Assembly (NCBI GenBank): GCA_030668345.1
Contig: DAOUUD010000030.1
Coordinates: forward strand, 1-13,022
Reading direction: 5' to 3'
Source: Candidatus Cloacimonadota bacterium
GTDB taxonomy: Bacteria; Cloacimonadota; Cloacimonadia; Cloacimonadales; TCS61
DNA: 13,022 bases
The notes under the pieces are model-generated. The model was not told the origin of the DNA. It made no database searches and saw nothing but the letters and a program-made list of their open reading frames with translations. Shown in pieces: positions 6,486 through 12,478 of the stretch (position 1 is its first letter; every line of letters starts with the position of its first letter). The translations under genes and the position numbers were made by a program.

Positions 6486-7616
6486 ATGAAAATCCCTTTT
6501 AATAAACCTTTAGTGCTGGGAAGCGAAATTGAATATCTGAAACAGGAGATAGAAAAAGATCGGTTTTCCGAAAAAGGAGAATTTACATCGAAATGTGCTG
6601 AGCTCATAGAAAAGGAAACTTCCTGCAACAAAGTTATTATGACGCCATCCTGCACTTCTGCGTTGGAAATGTGTGCATTATTGTGTAGTATTAAACCCGG
6701 TGATGAAGTGATCATGCCATCTTTCACCCATCCGGGTACTGCTAATCCATTCGTTCGTACCGGTGCAGAAATCGTCTGGTGTGATATAAAAGAAGACACA
6801 AAAAACATAGATGAAGATAAAATCAGACCTTTAATCACAAAAAGAACTAAAGCTGTCGTGGCAGTTCATTATGGTGGAGTTATCTGCCGGATGGATAAAA
6901 TTGCATCCATCTGTAAAAAGAACAATCTATTCCTGATCGAAGATGCAGCAATGTCGTTTGGCAGCAGGTTCAAAGATAAACCTGCAGGAAGTTTCGGAGA
7001 CCTGGCAGTCATTAGTTTCCATAAAACAAAAAATGTTCAATGCGGTGAAGGTGGAGCTCTTCTCATAAACAAAATGAAGATGATAGAAAGAGCGGAATTC
7101 CTTCGAGACTACGGAACAAACCGCATCCATTTTGAAAAAAGTCTAATCGAAAAATATACATGGATAGAAAAAAGCTCGAATTTTTCGATGTCGGAATTGC
7201 AGGCCGCATATCTTTATCCACAACTTCTTGAATTAAACCGGATAAAAGAAAACCGACTGCAAACCTGGAAACTTTATTATAAACTTCTCTCCGAATTTTT
7301 GCCTGTTAAATGTCTTTCATATATCCCAAAAGAAGTAAAGCACAACGCTCATTTATTCTATATAATGCTTGAAAGTGAAAAGCAAAGAAAGATGCTGATC
7401 GAACATCTTAACTCTGCAGGAATCCATGCATTTTTCCATTATATTCCACTTCACAGCGCTCCCATCTGGAAAGGAAAATACGATGATATCAATTTGCCAG
7501 TAACGGATAAAGTAAGTGATACACTACTTCGTTTGCCAATGTTTTACTCTCTCACAATTCAAGAAGTTGATTTCACCTGTTTTAAAATTTTAGAATTTTA
7601 TAAGAAATTGAGTTGA
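6486..7616 (+). CDS. wecE: WecE-like dTDP-4-amino-4,6-dideoxygalactose transaminase (DegT/DnrJ/EryC1/StrS)
   Basis: Starting at ATG 6486 (AAGGA at 6474-6478), the 376-residue protein follows E. coli WecE/RffA closely along its length: IPFNKPLVLGSEIEYL, TPSCTSALEMCALL, PGDEVIMPSFTHPGTANPFV, TMNID-like TKNIDE, VHYGGVICRMDKI, KKNNLFLIEDAA, SFHKTKNVQCGEGGALL, RAEFLRDYGTNR, KYTWIEKSSNFSMSELQAAYLYPQL, NAHLFYIML, FHYIPLHSAP and LLRLPMFYSLT. Lys182 in TKN is the PLP Schiff-base lysine. WecE transfers an amino group from glutamate to C4 of dTDP-4-keto-6-deoxy-D-glucose, giving dTDP-Fuc4N. The match extends beyond general family motifs, so this specificity is likely though not certain. A GTG at 6459 in frame would put start codons inside the upstream repeat and is less plausible. 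RmlA and RmlB, which make the substrate, are not in the window. Confidence 0.92.
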   Translation: MKIPFNKPLVLGSEIEYLKQEIEKDRFSEKGEFTSKCAELIEKETSCNKVIMTPSCTSALEMCALLCSIKPGDEVIMPSFTHPGTANPFVRTGAEIVWCDIKEDTKNIDEDKIRPLITKRTKAVVAVHYGGVICRMDKIASICKKNNLFLIEDAAMSFGSRFKDKPAGSFGDLAVISFHKTKNVQCGEGGALLINKMKMIERAEFLRDYGTNRIHFEKSLIEKYTWIEKSSNFSMSELQAAYLYPQLLELNRIKENRLQTWKLYYKLLSEFLPVKCLSYIPKEVKHNAHLFYIMLESEKQRKMLIEHLNSAGIHAFFHYIPLHSAPIWKGKYDDINLPVTDKVSDTLLRLPMFYSLTIQEVDFTCFKILEFYKKLS

Positions 7617-7617
7617 A

Positions 7618-9309
7618 ATGAATCAATCATTTATTGAAAATAAGTTAACCTGGATTTTACTTTCAGTTATTTTATTCACAATTTATTTTCTACCATATTT
7701 CATTAAAGGAGAGAATTGTTATATTGAGCAATTTGATAATCTCGATCAGATAAGTTATTTAGGAATTTTTGATGGAAAATTTCAGGGTAACTTTTTTCCT
7801 GATGAATCAATGGAAGAATTTTATATGCCGGGTATTGAACCGATTTTTCGAGTATCTTTGGTAACAATCCCAAAAATTTTCTGGCAATTCGGATTTCTTC
7901 CTGGTTATATAATTAATGAGATTATTTATCGAATTTTAGCTTTTATAGGATTTTTTCTACTTTTAAGAAATTATATTTTTAAGAAAAAAATACCCGTTAT
8001 TTTCTCAGCTTTGTTATCCATTTCGTTCATTTATCTACCATTCTGGTCGCAAGGAGGGTTATCTGTAGCCGGAATTCCTTTACTGCTCTATGCTTTTGCA
8101 AATCTTTACTTTTCCAGAAAGATCTTTATTTCATATCTTATTATTATTCTTTATCCTTTCTATTCCGGGTTTTTCTTATCCGGTGTTTTTATCCTTTTCT
8201 GCGTTTTCATAATTATTATCCATCTTATTAAGAAAAAACGAGCTGTAAAACATCTAATAATTTCCTTTATTATTTTAACTATTCTATATATTCTTATTAA
8301 CTATCCTTTCTTTTTGATTAACTTTGTATACAAAATTCCTACAAACAGGGTAGGAATTAAATTAGCTGGAAAAGGATTTGAGATTGTTTTAAAAAATTTT
8401 ATAAATTTCTTTTTCACTTCTCATTTACATGCAAAAAGTAATCATCAATATATTATTTTTCCTACAATTTTAATATTTTTAATAATAAAAAATAAAGTTT
8501 ATGAATTAAGCAAATATTTTAAAATCATTTGTTATTTTATTATTTTCACTGCTATAATTTTTAGTTTATACAATTACAAACCAATAAACGATTTTTATAC
8601 AAAACTTGGATTTGGTTTTAATTATTCACGATTTTATCTTCTTAATGTCGGATTGTGGTATTTATTATGGGCTATTTGCCTTTTAAACTTTTATAAAAGA
8701 ATTAAGAATAAAAATATAGCTCAGATACTTATTCTGATTTTAATAATTTCACAAATTGGAATTAATTACTTTCATTCAAGCTGGAAAATCTGGAACTCTA
8801 GGCCAACTTTCAAAGAAGTTGTATCAAAAGAATTGTTTTCCGAAATAAATGAACATCTTACCAAAACTGAGAAAAATTATAAAAAAAATAAGATTAGAAT
8901 TGGCTGTATAGGATTCCATCCAAGCATCGCAAACTTTAATGGTTATAAGACAATAGGTGGATATATACCAGTCTATCCTCTAAAATTTAAAAAGAATTTT
9001 TATAAAATTATTAAAGATGAAATAAAACAAAATGAAAAACTTTATCAATATTTTTTGAAATGGGGACAGCAGCTTTATTTATTTGACGATAAGATATCCA
9101 TGAGATTAAATAATCAATATATTATAAAAAGATATTTTAAAACTATAAAATGTGACCTGAATATCGAGGAACTGAAAAAGCATGATGTGAAATATATTTT
9201 CTCAACAGCCAGCATACTGAATTCAAATGAAATCGGTTTGAAAAATATCTATATGAGTGATGAACCAGAATATTATTACAGTTTTTACGTTTATTTTATT
9301 GGTGATTAA
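7618..9309 (+). CDS. Polytopic membrane protein, possibly DUF6044/YkoS-like
   Basis: This 563-residue protein has one N-terminal helix (about 12-29), a long first extracytoplasmic loop with acidic residues (DNLD, 40-43) and a YMPGIEP segment (69-75), then about nine more hydrophobic helices (near 99-117, 125-143, 149-163, 170-203, 212-236, 278-290, 301-317, 340-357, 368-383), and a hydrophilic C-terminal domain of about 170 residues. This layout resembles GT-C type membrane glycosyltransferases and the uncharacterised DUF6044/YkoS group; the family call is from memory and only moderately sure. The DNLD acidic pair sits where GT-C enzymes carry catalytic acids. The start is 1 nt after the WecE stop, with only a weak ribosome site. 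The gene is markedly AT-richer than its neighbours (for example 11 G/C in bases 8401-8460), suggesting separate acquisition. It may use or extend lipid-linked sugars at the outer face of the membrane. Confidence 0.65.
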   Translation: MNQSFIENKLTWILLSVILFTIYFLPYFIKGENCYIEQFDNLDQISYLGIFDGKFQGNFFPDESMEEFYMPGIEPIFRVSLVTIPKIFWQFGFLPGYIINEIIYRILAFIGFFLLLRNYIFKKKIPVIFSALLSISFIYLPFWSQGGLSVAGIPLLLYAFANLYFSRKIFISYLIIILYPFYSGFFLSGVFILFCVFIIIIHLIKKKRAVKHLIISFIILTILYILINYPFFLINFVYKIPTNRVGIKLAGKGFEIVLKNFINFFFTSHLHAKSNHQYIIFPTILIFLIIKNKVYELSKYFKIICYFIIFTAIIFSLYNYKPINDFYTKLGFGFNYSRFYLLNVGLWYLLWAICLLNFYKRIKNKNIAQILILILIISQIGINYFHSSWKIWNSRPTFKEVVSKELFSEINEHLTKTEKNYKKNKIRIGCIGFHPSIANFNGYKTIGGYIPVYPLKFKKNFYKIIKDEIKQNEKLYQYFLKWGQQLYLFDDKISMRLNNQYIIKRYFKTIKCDLNIEELKKHDVKYIFSTASILNSNEIGLKNIYMSDEPEYYYSFYVYFIGD

Positions 9310-9310
9310 G

Positions 9311-9418
9311 ATGTCTAAAAGCTCAAAAGGGATTCAAACAGATTTTATACTCTATTTCAATTTTGCAACGATATTCATAATGATTAACAGATTACAATTT
9401 TTTTATATTGTAAGTTAA
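9311..9418 (+). CDS. Possible 35-residue small ORF, doubtful
   Basis: An ATG one base after the preceding stop opens a 35-codon frame beginning MSKSSKG with a hydrophobic middle (FILYFNFATIFIMI). The upstream sequence is a weak ribosome site and the base composition is the AT-rich background. It may be the remnant of a truncated membrane protein gene that once ended the operon, or chance. No family is recognised. Confidence 0.18.
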   Translation: MSKSSKGIQTDFILYFNFATIFIMINRLQFFYIVS

Positions 9419-9440
9419 CTGTCTATTTTATAAACAGTTA
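9416..9440. other. Small stem-loop at the operon/tRNA-cluster boundary
   Basis: TAACTGT (9416-9422) and ACAGTTA (9434-9440) form a 7-bp stem around an 11-nt AT-rich loop between the convergent membrane-protein gene and tRNA-His. There is no T-run directly after the stem on either strand, so it is not a textbook terminator; on the minus strand a TTTTTATTT run lies just before it, after tRNA-His. It could help end either transcript. Confidence 0.3.
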
Positions 9441-9452
9441 CTAAATAAAAAC

Positions 9453-9528
9453 TGGGGTGGATGATGGGACTCGAACCCACAACGCCTGGAACCACAATCC
9501 AGTGCTCTACCATTGAACTACACCCACC
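9453..9528 (-). tRNA. tRNA-His(GTG)
   Basis: Read on the minus strand, the acceptor GTGGGTG pairs with CATCCAC, the anticodon stem ACTGG/CCAG encloses the loop with anticodon GTG (plus-strand 9493-9495), and the T-arm has GTGGG-TTCGAGT-CCCAT. The extra 5' G (G-1, position 9528) opposite C73 is the identity element of tRNA-His. CCA is encoded (9453-9455). It is the last gene of the four-tRNA minus-strand cluster. Confidence 0.96.
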
Positions 9529-9634
9529 ATTAAAAAACAAATTCCAAATCACAAATAATAAACGATGCATTAATAAATACAAAATCTTGATTCTTCAATC
9601 TTCAATCTTAAATATTCAATTCTCAATTTAAAAA
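9529..9634. other. AT-rich spacer with short TTCAATCT-type repeats
   Basis: The gap between tRNA-His and tRNA-Arg is about 105 bp of low-complexity AT-rich DNA. Near 9587-9629 it contains iterated TTCAATCT, TTCAATCTTAAA, TTCAATTCTCAATT-like words. No gene, promoter or stable hairpin is apparent; it is probably transcribed as tRNA-operon spacer. Confidence 0.4.
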
Positions 9635-9711
9635 TGGCACGCCAGAAGGGATTCGAACCCCTGGCCTACGGATTAGAAATCCGTTGCTCTATCCAACTGA
9701 GCTACTGGCGC
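9635..9711 (-). tRNA. tRNA-Arg(TCT)
   Basis: On the minus strand the acceptor GCGCCAG pairs with CTGGCGT (one G-T), the D-arm reads AGCTCAGTTGGATAGAGC, the anticodon stem ACGGA/TCCGT encloses TTTCTAA with anticodon TCT (plus-strand 9675-9677), and the T-arm is CAGGG-TTCGAAT-CCCTT. CCA is encoded (9635-9637). It reads AGA and probably AGG arginine codons, which suit this AT-rich genome. Confidence 0.97.
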
Positions 9712-9726
9712 ACGTAACAATAATTG

Positions 9727-9800
9727 TAGCGGCGCAGGGACTCGAACCCCGGACACTCGGATTATGATTCCGATGCTCTAACCAACTGAGCTACGCCGCC
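9727..9800 (-). tRNA. tRNA with CAT anticodon, probably elongator Met
   Basis: On the minus strand the acceptor GGCGGCG pairs with CGCCGCT, the D-arm is AGCTCAGTTGGTTAGAGC, the anticodon stem TCGGA/TCCGA encloses ATCATAA (anticodon CAT, plus-strand 9764-9766), and the T-arm is CGGGG-TTCGAGT-CCCTG. The body looks like elongator tRNA-Met, but a CAT anticodon is also used by tRNA-Ile2 modified by TilS, so the identity is not certain. Unlike tRNA-His, -Arg and -fMet here, CCA is not encoded: the base after discriminator A starts CAA, so a CCA-adding enzyme is needed. Confidence 0.9.
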
Positions 9801-9828
9801 ATTTATTCTTATCACTTCTATAAAAAAA

Positions 9829-9851
9829 TGGTAGCGAGAGCAGGATTTGAA
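9829..9851 (-). pseudogene. Detached copy of the tRNA-fMet 3' end
   Basis: These 23 bases repeat the 3' end of the intact tRNA-fMet (9941-9963) with one mismatch (A9839 versus G9951), covering CCA, the discriminator, the 3' acceptor strand and part of the T-arm. A run of seven A's lies next to the CCA end of both copies. Homology stops inside the T-loop region, and the rest of the tRNA is absent, so this is a fragment. It lies downstream of tRNA-fMet in transcription order, the position expected for the displaced att copy of an element integrated into the tRNA 3' end, or for the remnant of a second tandem tRNA-fMet gene. Confidence 0.8.
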
Positions 9852-9901
9852 TGCGCCTGCTGCGCACAAGCCTGCGTCCGGCTACCGCCAGATATAAATC
9901 C
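9839..9901. repeat. GC-rich palindromic element fused to the tRNA fragment
   Basis: A GC-rich patch in otherwise AT-rich spacer contains TGCGC-CTGCT-GCGCA (9852-9866) and AGCC-TGCGTCC-GGCT (9869-9883), both enclosed by GGATTT (9843-9848) and AAATCC (9896-9901). An alternative pairing is AGCAGG (9839-9844) with CCTGCT (9856-9861), which rebuilds a T-stem with an enlarged loop. It resembles a REP-like or imported palindromic unit. Function is unknown. Confidence 0.5.
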
Positions 9902-9940
9902 AACTCATTATAAATTCTCTTTTAAAATACTCAAAAAAAT

Positions 9941-10017
<77 letters not shown>

Positions 10018-10030
10018 ATATAAGCTTGCA

Positions 10031-10059
10031 AATATTTTTCTCCACCTATCGAGTGTCAA
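10031..10059 (-). promoter_or_regulatory. Promoter of the tRNA cluster
   Basis: On the minus strand a consensus -35 TTGACA (plus 10054-10059) is followed after exactly 17 nt by AATATT (plus 10031-10036) as -10. Transcription would start near 10024, a few bases before tRNA-fMet. No other good promoter is seen between the tRNAs, so all four may form one transcript. Confidence 0.7.
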
Positions 10060-10132
10060 GTAAAAGTTATAAAGAAAAGCCTTGACGTTTTACCCTCTGC
10101 AAAAGCTTCTAAAATAGGAGTATTAAAGATAT

Positions 10133-11626
10133 ATGTTTAGTGAAATTATAGTAAATGTTCACCCGTCGGAAACCAGGATTGCTATCTTGGAAGAAAACCG
10201 GTTAGTTGAGCTATTTGCAGAAAAAAAAGAGAAAAATATATTGGTTGGAAATATTTATAAAGGTATTGTGAGAAATGTTCTTCCTGGTATGGGTGCTGCT
10301 TTTATAGATATTGGTCTTTCCCGTACAGCTTTTTTACATTTTAAGGATATAAATCCCAATGAATTGTCAGCGTTAAAAAGAAAAATATTCAACAAAGGAA
10401 ATTCATCTAATATAAACAAAATCCTTTCTCAGGGCGATGAAATAATAGTGCAGGTTAAAAAAGATCCTTTAGGGAAAAAAGGTGCCCGTGTTACCAATAA
10501 TCTTTCGATTCCTGCAAAATTTTTAGTGTATATGCCCAATGTAAAGAAACTGGCAATTTCCAGAAAGATAACTTCTTCTACAGAGAAAAATCGGATCAAA
10601 ACGATTCTGGAAAAAATTAAAGACCCCAGCGTAGGACTCATCATACGAACAGATACAGAGAGCATTACCGAAGATGATTTCATTCGGGAATACAACGGAC
10701 TTGCCAAAACCTGGAAATTCATTGAGAAACAAATTAAACATGCTAAACCCCCTGTGTGTATTTACGATGATAACGATCTTTCTTTTTCACTGGTACGTGA
10801 CCTGTTTAGTTCACAGGTAAACCGACTGGTGGTGGATGATAAAAAACTAAAAAATAAAATCGTATCCCGGTTACAGCAATTTACTCCTGAATTTATGGAC
10901 CGCATAGAGCTTTACCAGGAAGATTCTCCCATTTTTGATGCCTATGGCGTGGAAAAAGAGATCGAATCCATCTTCAGATCACGAGTCAATCTGCCCAGTG
11001 GTGGAAATATTACTATACAACAAACCGAAGCCCTGGTCGCCGTAGATGTAAATACCGGCAGCTATGTAGGCAAAGATAACTACGAGGAAACAATAGAAAA
11101 AACTAATGCCGAGGCGGCTTACGAGATCGCCCGCCAGATCAGGCTGCGTGACCTGACCGGCATTATGGTGGCAGATTTTATCGATATGAAAAGCGAAAAG
11201 AGTCAGGAAACAGTATTTTCAGTTTTAAAACAATCCTTGAAACGAGATAGAGCTACAAACAAAGTTTATCCTTTCAGTCCACTTGGACTGGTAGAGATTT
11301 CCAGGAAAAGAACACGTCCCAGCCTGCTTCTTACCTATACCGAGCAATGTCCGCATTGCAACGGTACCGGTCGGCTTTTATCACGTGACTCTGTAGCTGT
11401 GAGCATTTCGCGTTGGCTGAGAAGAGCAAAATATTTCCTGAAAAAAGAACCTTTGAAGATCATAGTACATCCGAACGTGAAAAAGTTCATCGAAGAAAAT
11501 CCCGACATCTTCAAAGAGATCGAAAATAAGCTGGAATTCATAACAGAAGAAGGAATCGAATTCGATAAATTCAAGGTATTTTCTATCCAGACAAAAAAGG
11601 AATACACAGATACTTATAACACTTGA
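10133..11626 (+). CDS. rng: Ribonuclease G (Rne/Rng family)
   Basis: The 497-residue protein starts at ATG 10133 (AGGAG at 10116-10120, a rather long 12-nt spacing). The N-terminus MFSEIIVNVHPSETRIAILEENRLVEL and the S1 domain (NIYKGIVRNVLPGMGAAFIDIG) are typical. The DNase I-like catalytic domain contains VAVDVNTG with Asp305 and VADFIDM with Asp348, the two Mg2+ ligands equivalent to E. coli RNase G Asp304 and Asp347. CPHCNGTG (Cys406, Cys409) is the zinc link used for dimer-of-dimers assembly. The length matches RNase G; there is no long RNase E-type scaffold tail. It is a 5'-monophosphate-sensing endoribonuclease for mRNA decay and rRNA maturation. It is divergent from the tRNA cluster and lies 77 bp before rplU-rpmA, a frequent neighbourhood in bacteria. 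Confidence 0.96.
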   Translation: MFSEIIVNVHPSETRIAILEENRLVELFAEKKEKNILVGNIYKGIVRNVLPGMGAAFIDIGLSRTAFLHFKDINPNELSALKRKIFNKGNSSNINKILSQGDEIIVQVKKDPLGKKGARVTNNLSIPAKFLVYMPNVKKLAISRKITSSTEKNRIKTILEKIKDPSVGLIIRTDTESITEDDFIREYNGLAKTWKFIEKQIKHAKPPVCIYDDNDLSFSLVRDLFSSQVNRLVVDDKKLKNKIVSRLQQFTPEFMDRIELYQEDSPIFDAYGVEKEIESIFRSRVNLPSGGNITIQQTEALVAVDVNTGSYVGKDNYEETIEKTNAEAAYEIARQIRLRDLTGIMVADFIDMKSEKSQETVFSVLKQSLKRDRATNKVYPFSPLGLVEISRKRTRPSLLLTYTEQCPHCNGTGRLLSRDSVAVSISRWLRRAKYFLKKEPLKIIVHPNVKKFIEENPDIFKEIENKLEFITEEGIEFDKFKVFSIQTKKEYTDTYNT

Positions 11627-11634
11627 TAATAATC

Positions 11635-11698
11635 TTGACAGAAAACAGCAACGAAAATTTTTTAGTTGTTCTCAAATGTGATGGGAAGTTGTAAGGAG
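11635..11698 (+). promoter_or_regulatory. rplU leader with possible -35 and strong ribosome site
   Basis: TTGACA at 11635-11640 is a perfect -35, but 17 nt downstream there is only a T-run; the nearest -10-like word, TTTAGT (11661-11666), sits at a 20-nt spacing, so the promoter is doubtful. AAGGAG at 11693-11698 is a strong ribosome site for rplU. Confidence 0.35.
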
Positions 11699-11703
11699 AT
11701 AAG

Positions 11704-12018
11704 ATGTACGCGATAGTTGAATTTAAAGGGACTCAATTGAAAGTGGAAAAAGATCAAACTGTACGAGTTCCGTTCTTAGCTGAATATGAAATCGGTGCAG
11801 AGATAGAAATACCGAATGTTCTGCTTCTGCACACCGATAAAGATACAATTGTAGGTAACCCTACCGTAAAAAACGCAAAGGTTAAGGCTGAAATTATTGG
11901 TCATTTAAAAGATAAAAAAGTTATTGTTTTCAAGAAAAAAAAAAGAAAAGGTTACCAGAAAAAACAAGGTCACAGGCAGAATTATACTGAGATCAAAATC
12001 AAGGATATCTTAAATTAG
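11704..12018 (+). CDS. rplU: 50S ribosomal protein bL21
   Basis: The 104-residue protein MYAIVEFKGTQLKVEKDQTVRVPFL has the standard bL21 N-terminus and the C-terminal RNA-binding signature FKKKKRKGYQKKQGHRQNYTEIKI. The length is normal (about 103). bL21 binds 23S rRNA and contacts bL20 in the large subunit. It is followed after 9 nt by rpmA, the conserved rplU-rpmA operon. Confidence 0.97.
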   Translation: MYAIVEFKGTQLKVEKDQTVRVPFLAEYEIGAEIEIPNVLLLHTDKDTIVGNPTVKNAKVKAEIIGHLKDKKVIVFKKKKRKGYQKKQGHRQNYTEIKIKDILN

Positions 12019-12027
12019 GCGGAAATT

Positions 12028-12288
12028 ATGGCACATAAGAAAGGCGTTGGAAGTAGTAGGAATGGTAGAGATAGTAATCCCCAATATCTCGGCGTAAAAA
12101 AATACGGTGGAGAACAAGTTCTGGCAGGAAACATCCTGATCCGACAAAGAGGTACCAGAATCCACAAGGGAAATAATGTAGGTTTAGGAAAAGATTATAC
12201 CCTTTTTGCACTGATAGACGGCTTTGTGAAATATGAAACCAAAAAAGCCGGCAGAAAGTTTGTAAATGTATATCCCGATAGAGTGTAA
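12028..12288 (+). CDS. rpmA: 50S ribosomal protein bL27
   Basis: The 86-residue protein begins MAHKKGVGSSRNGRDSNPQYLGVKKYGG, with RQRGTRIHKGNNVGLGKDYTLFAL and a KKAGRKFVNVYP end, all standard for bL27. The N-terminus starts directly at AHKKG, so there is no Firmicutes-type leader needing cleavage by a Prp protease; the flexible tail reaches the peptidyl transferase centre. GGCGGA upstream gives a reasonable ribosome site. Confidence 0.97.
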   Translation: MAHKKGVGSSRNGRDSNPQYLGVKKYGGEQVLAGNILIRQRGTRIHKGNNVGLGKDYTLFALIDGFVKYETKKAGRKFVNVYPDRV

Positions 12289-12306
12289 TTAAATCATATA
12301 TATTCG

Positions 12307-12333
12307 AAAGCAGCTTGAAAGAGCTGCTTTTTT
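12307..12333 (+). terminator. Intrinsic terminator of the rng-rplU-rpmA region
   Basis: A perfect 9-bp stem AAAGCAGCT/AGCTGCTTT (12307-12315 and 12322-12330) with a 6-nt loop leads into a run of six T's (12328-12333), 18 bases after the rpmA stop. This is a strong rho-independent terminator. Confidence 0.93.
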
Positions 12334-12442
12334 GTCTAAAAAAAATTATATTTTATTAAAAACAAATTAATTTAAAACTCATAAATATAAATTATAAAAA
12401 TATTATGTTGACATCATTTATAGAAAAACCTTTTTTTCGTAT

Positions 12443-12471
12443 TGATATACTTTTTCCAAAAATAAAGGAGG
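12443..12471 (+). promoter_or_regulatory. Extended -10 promoter and strong ribosome site of the lipoprotein gene
   Basis: TGATATACT at 12443-12451 is a near-consensus extended -10 (TGnTATAAT type). No good -35 lies at the usual distance; a TTGACA at 12408-12413 is too far away for this -10. AAAGGAGG at 12464-12471 is a near-perfect Shine-Dalgarno 7 nt before the ATG at 12479. Transcription from this -10 would give a very short leader (about 20 nt). Confidence 0.5.
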
Positions 12472-12478
12472 AAAACAA

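Noticed and set aside
6446..6838. 130-codon minus-strand frame over the start of the WecE-like gene
   Set aside because: Antisense shadow of a strongly conserved aminotransferase sequence.
9587..9629. Short iterated TTCAATCT words suggesting a CRISPR-like array
   Set aside because: The words are under 12 bp, unevenly spaced and without spacers; simple AT-rich low complexity.
9852..9883. Integron attC-like or riboswitch reading of the double hairpin
   Set aside because: No integrase, cassette ORF, or conserved attC core sites are present, and no aptamer motif is recognised.
10082..10115. Possible rng promoter TTGACG ... TAAAAT
   Set aside because: The 22-nt spacing between the boxes is too long for a normal sigma-70 promoter; the real rng promoter is not identified.
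10429..10741. Two overlapping minus-strand frames of 97 and 72 codons inside rng
   Set aside because: Both are antisense to the RNase G catalytic domain and show no motif.
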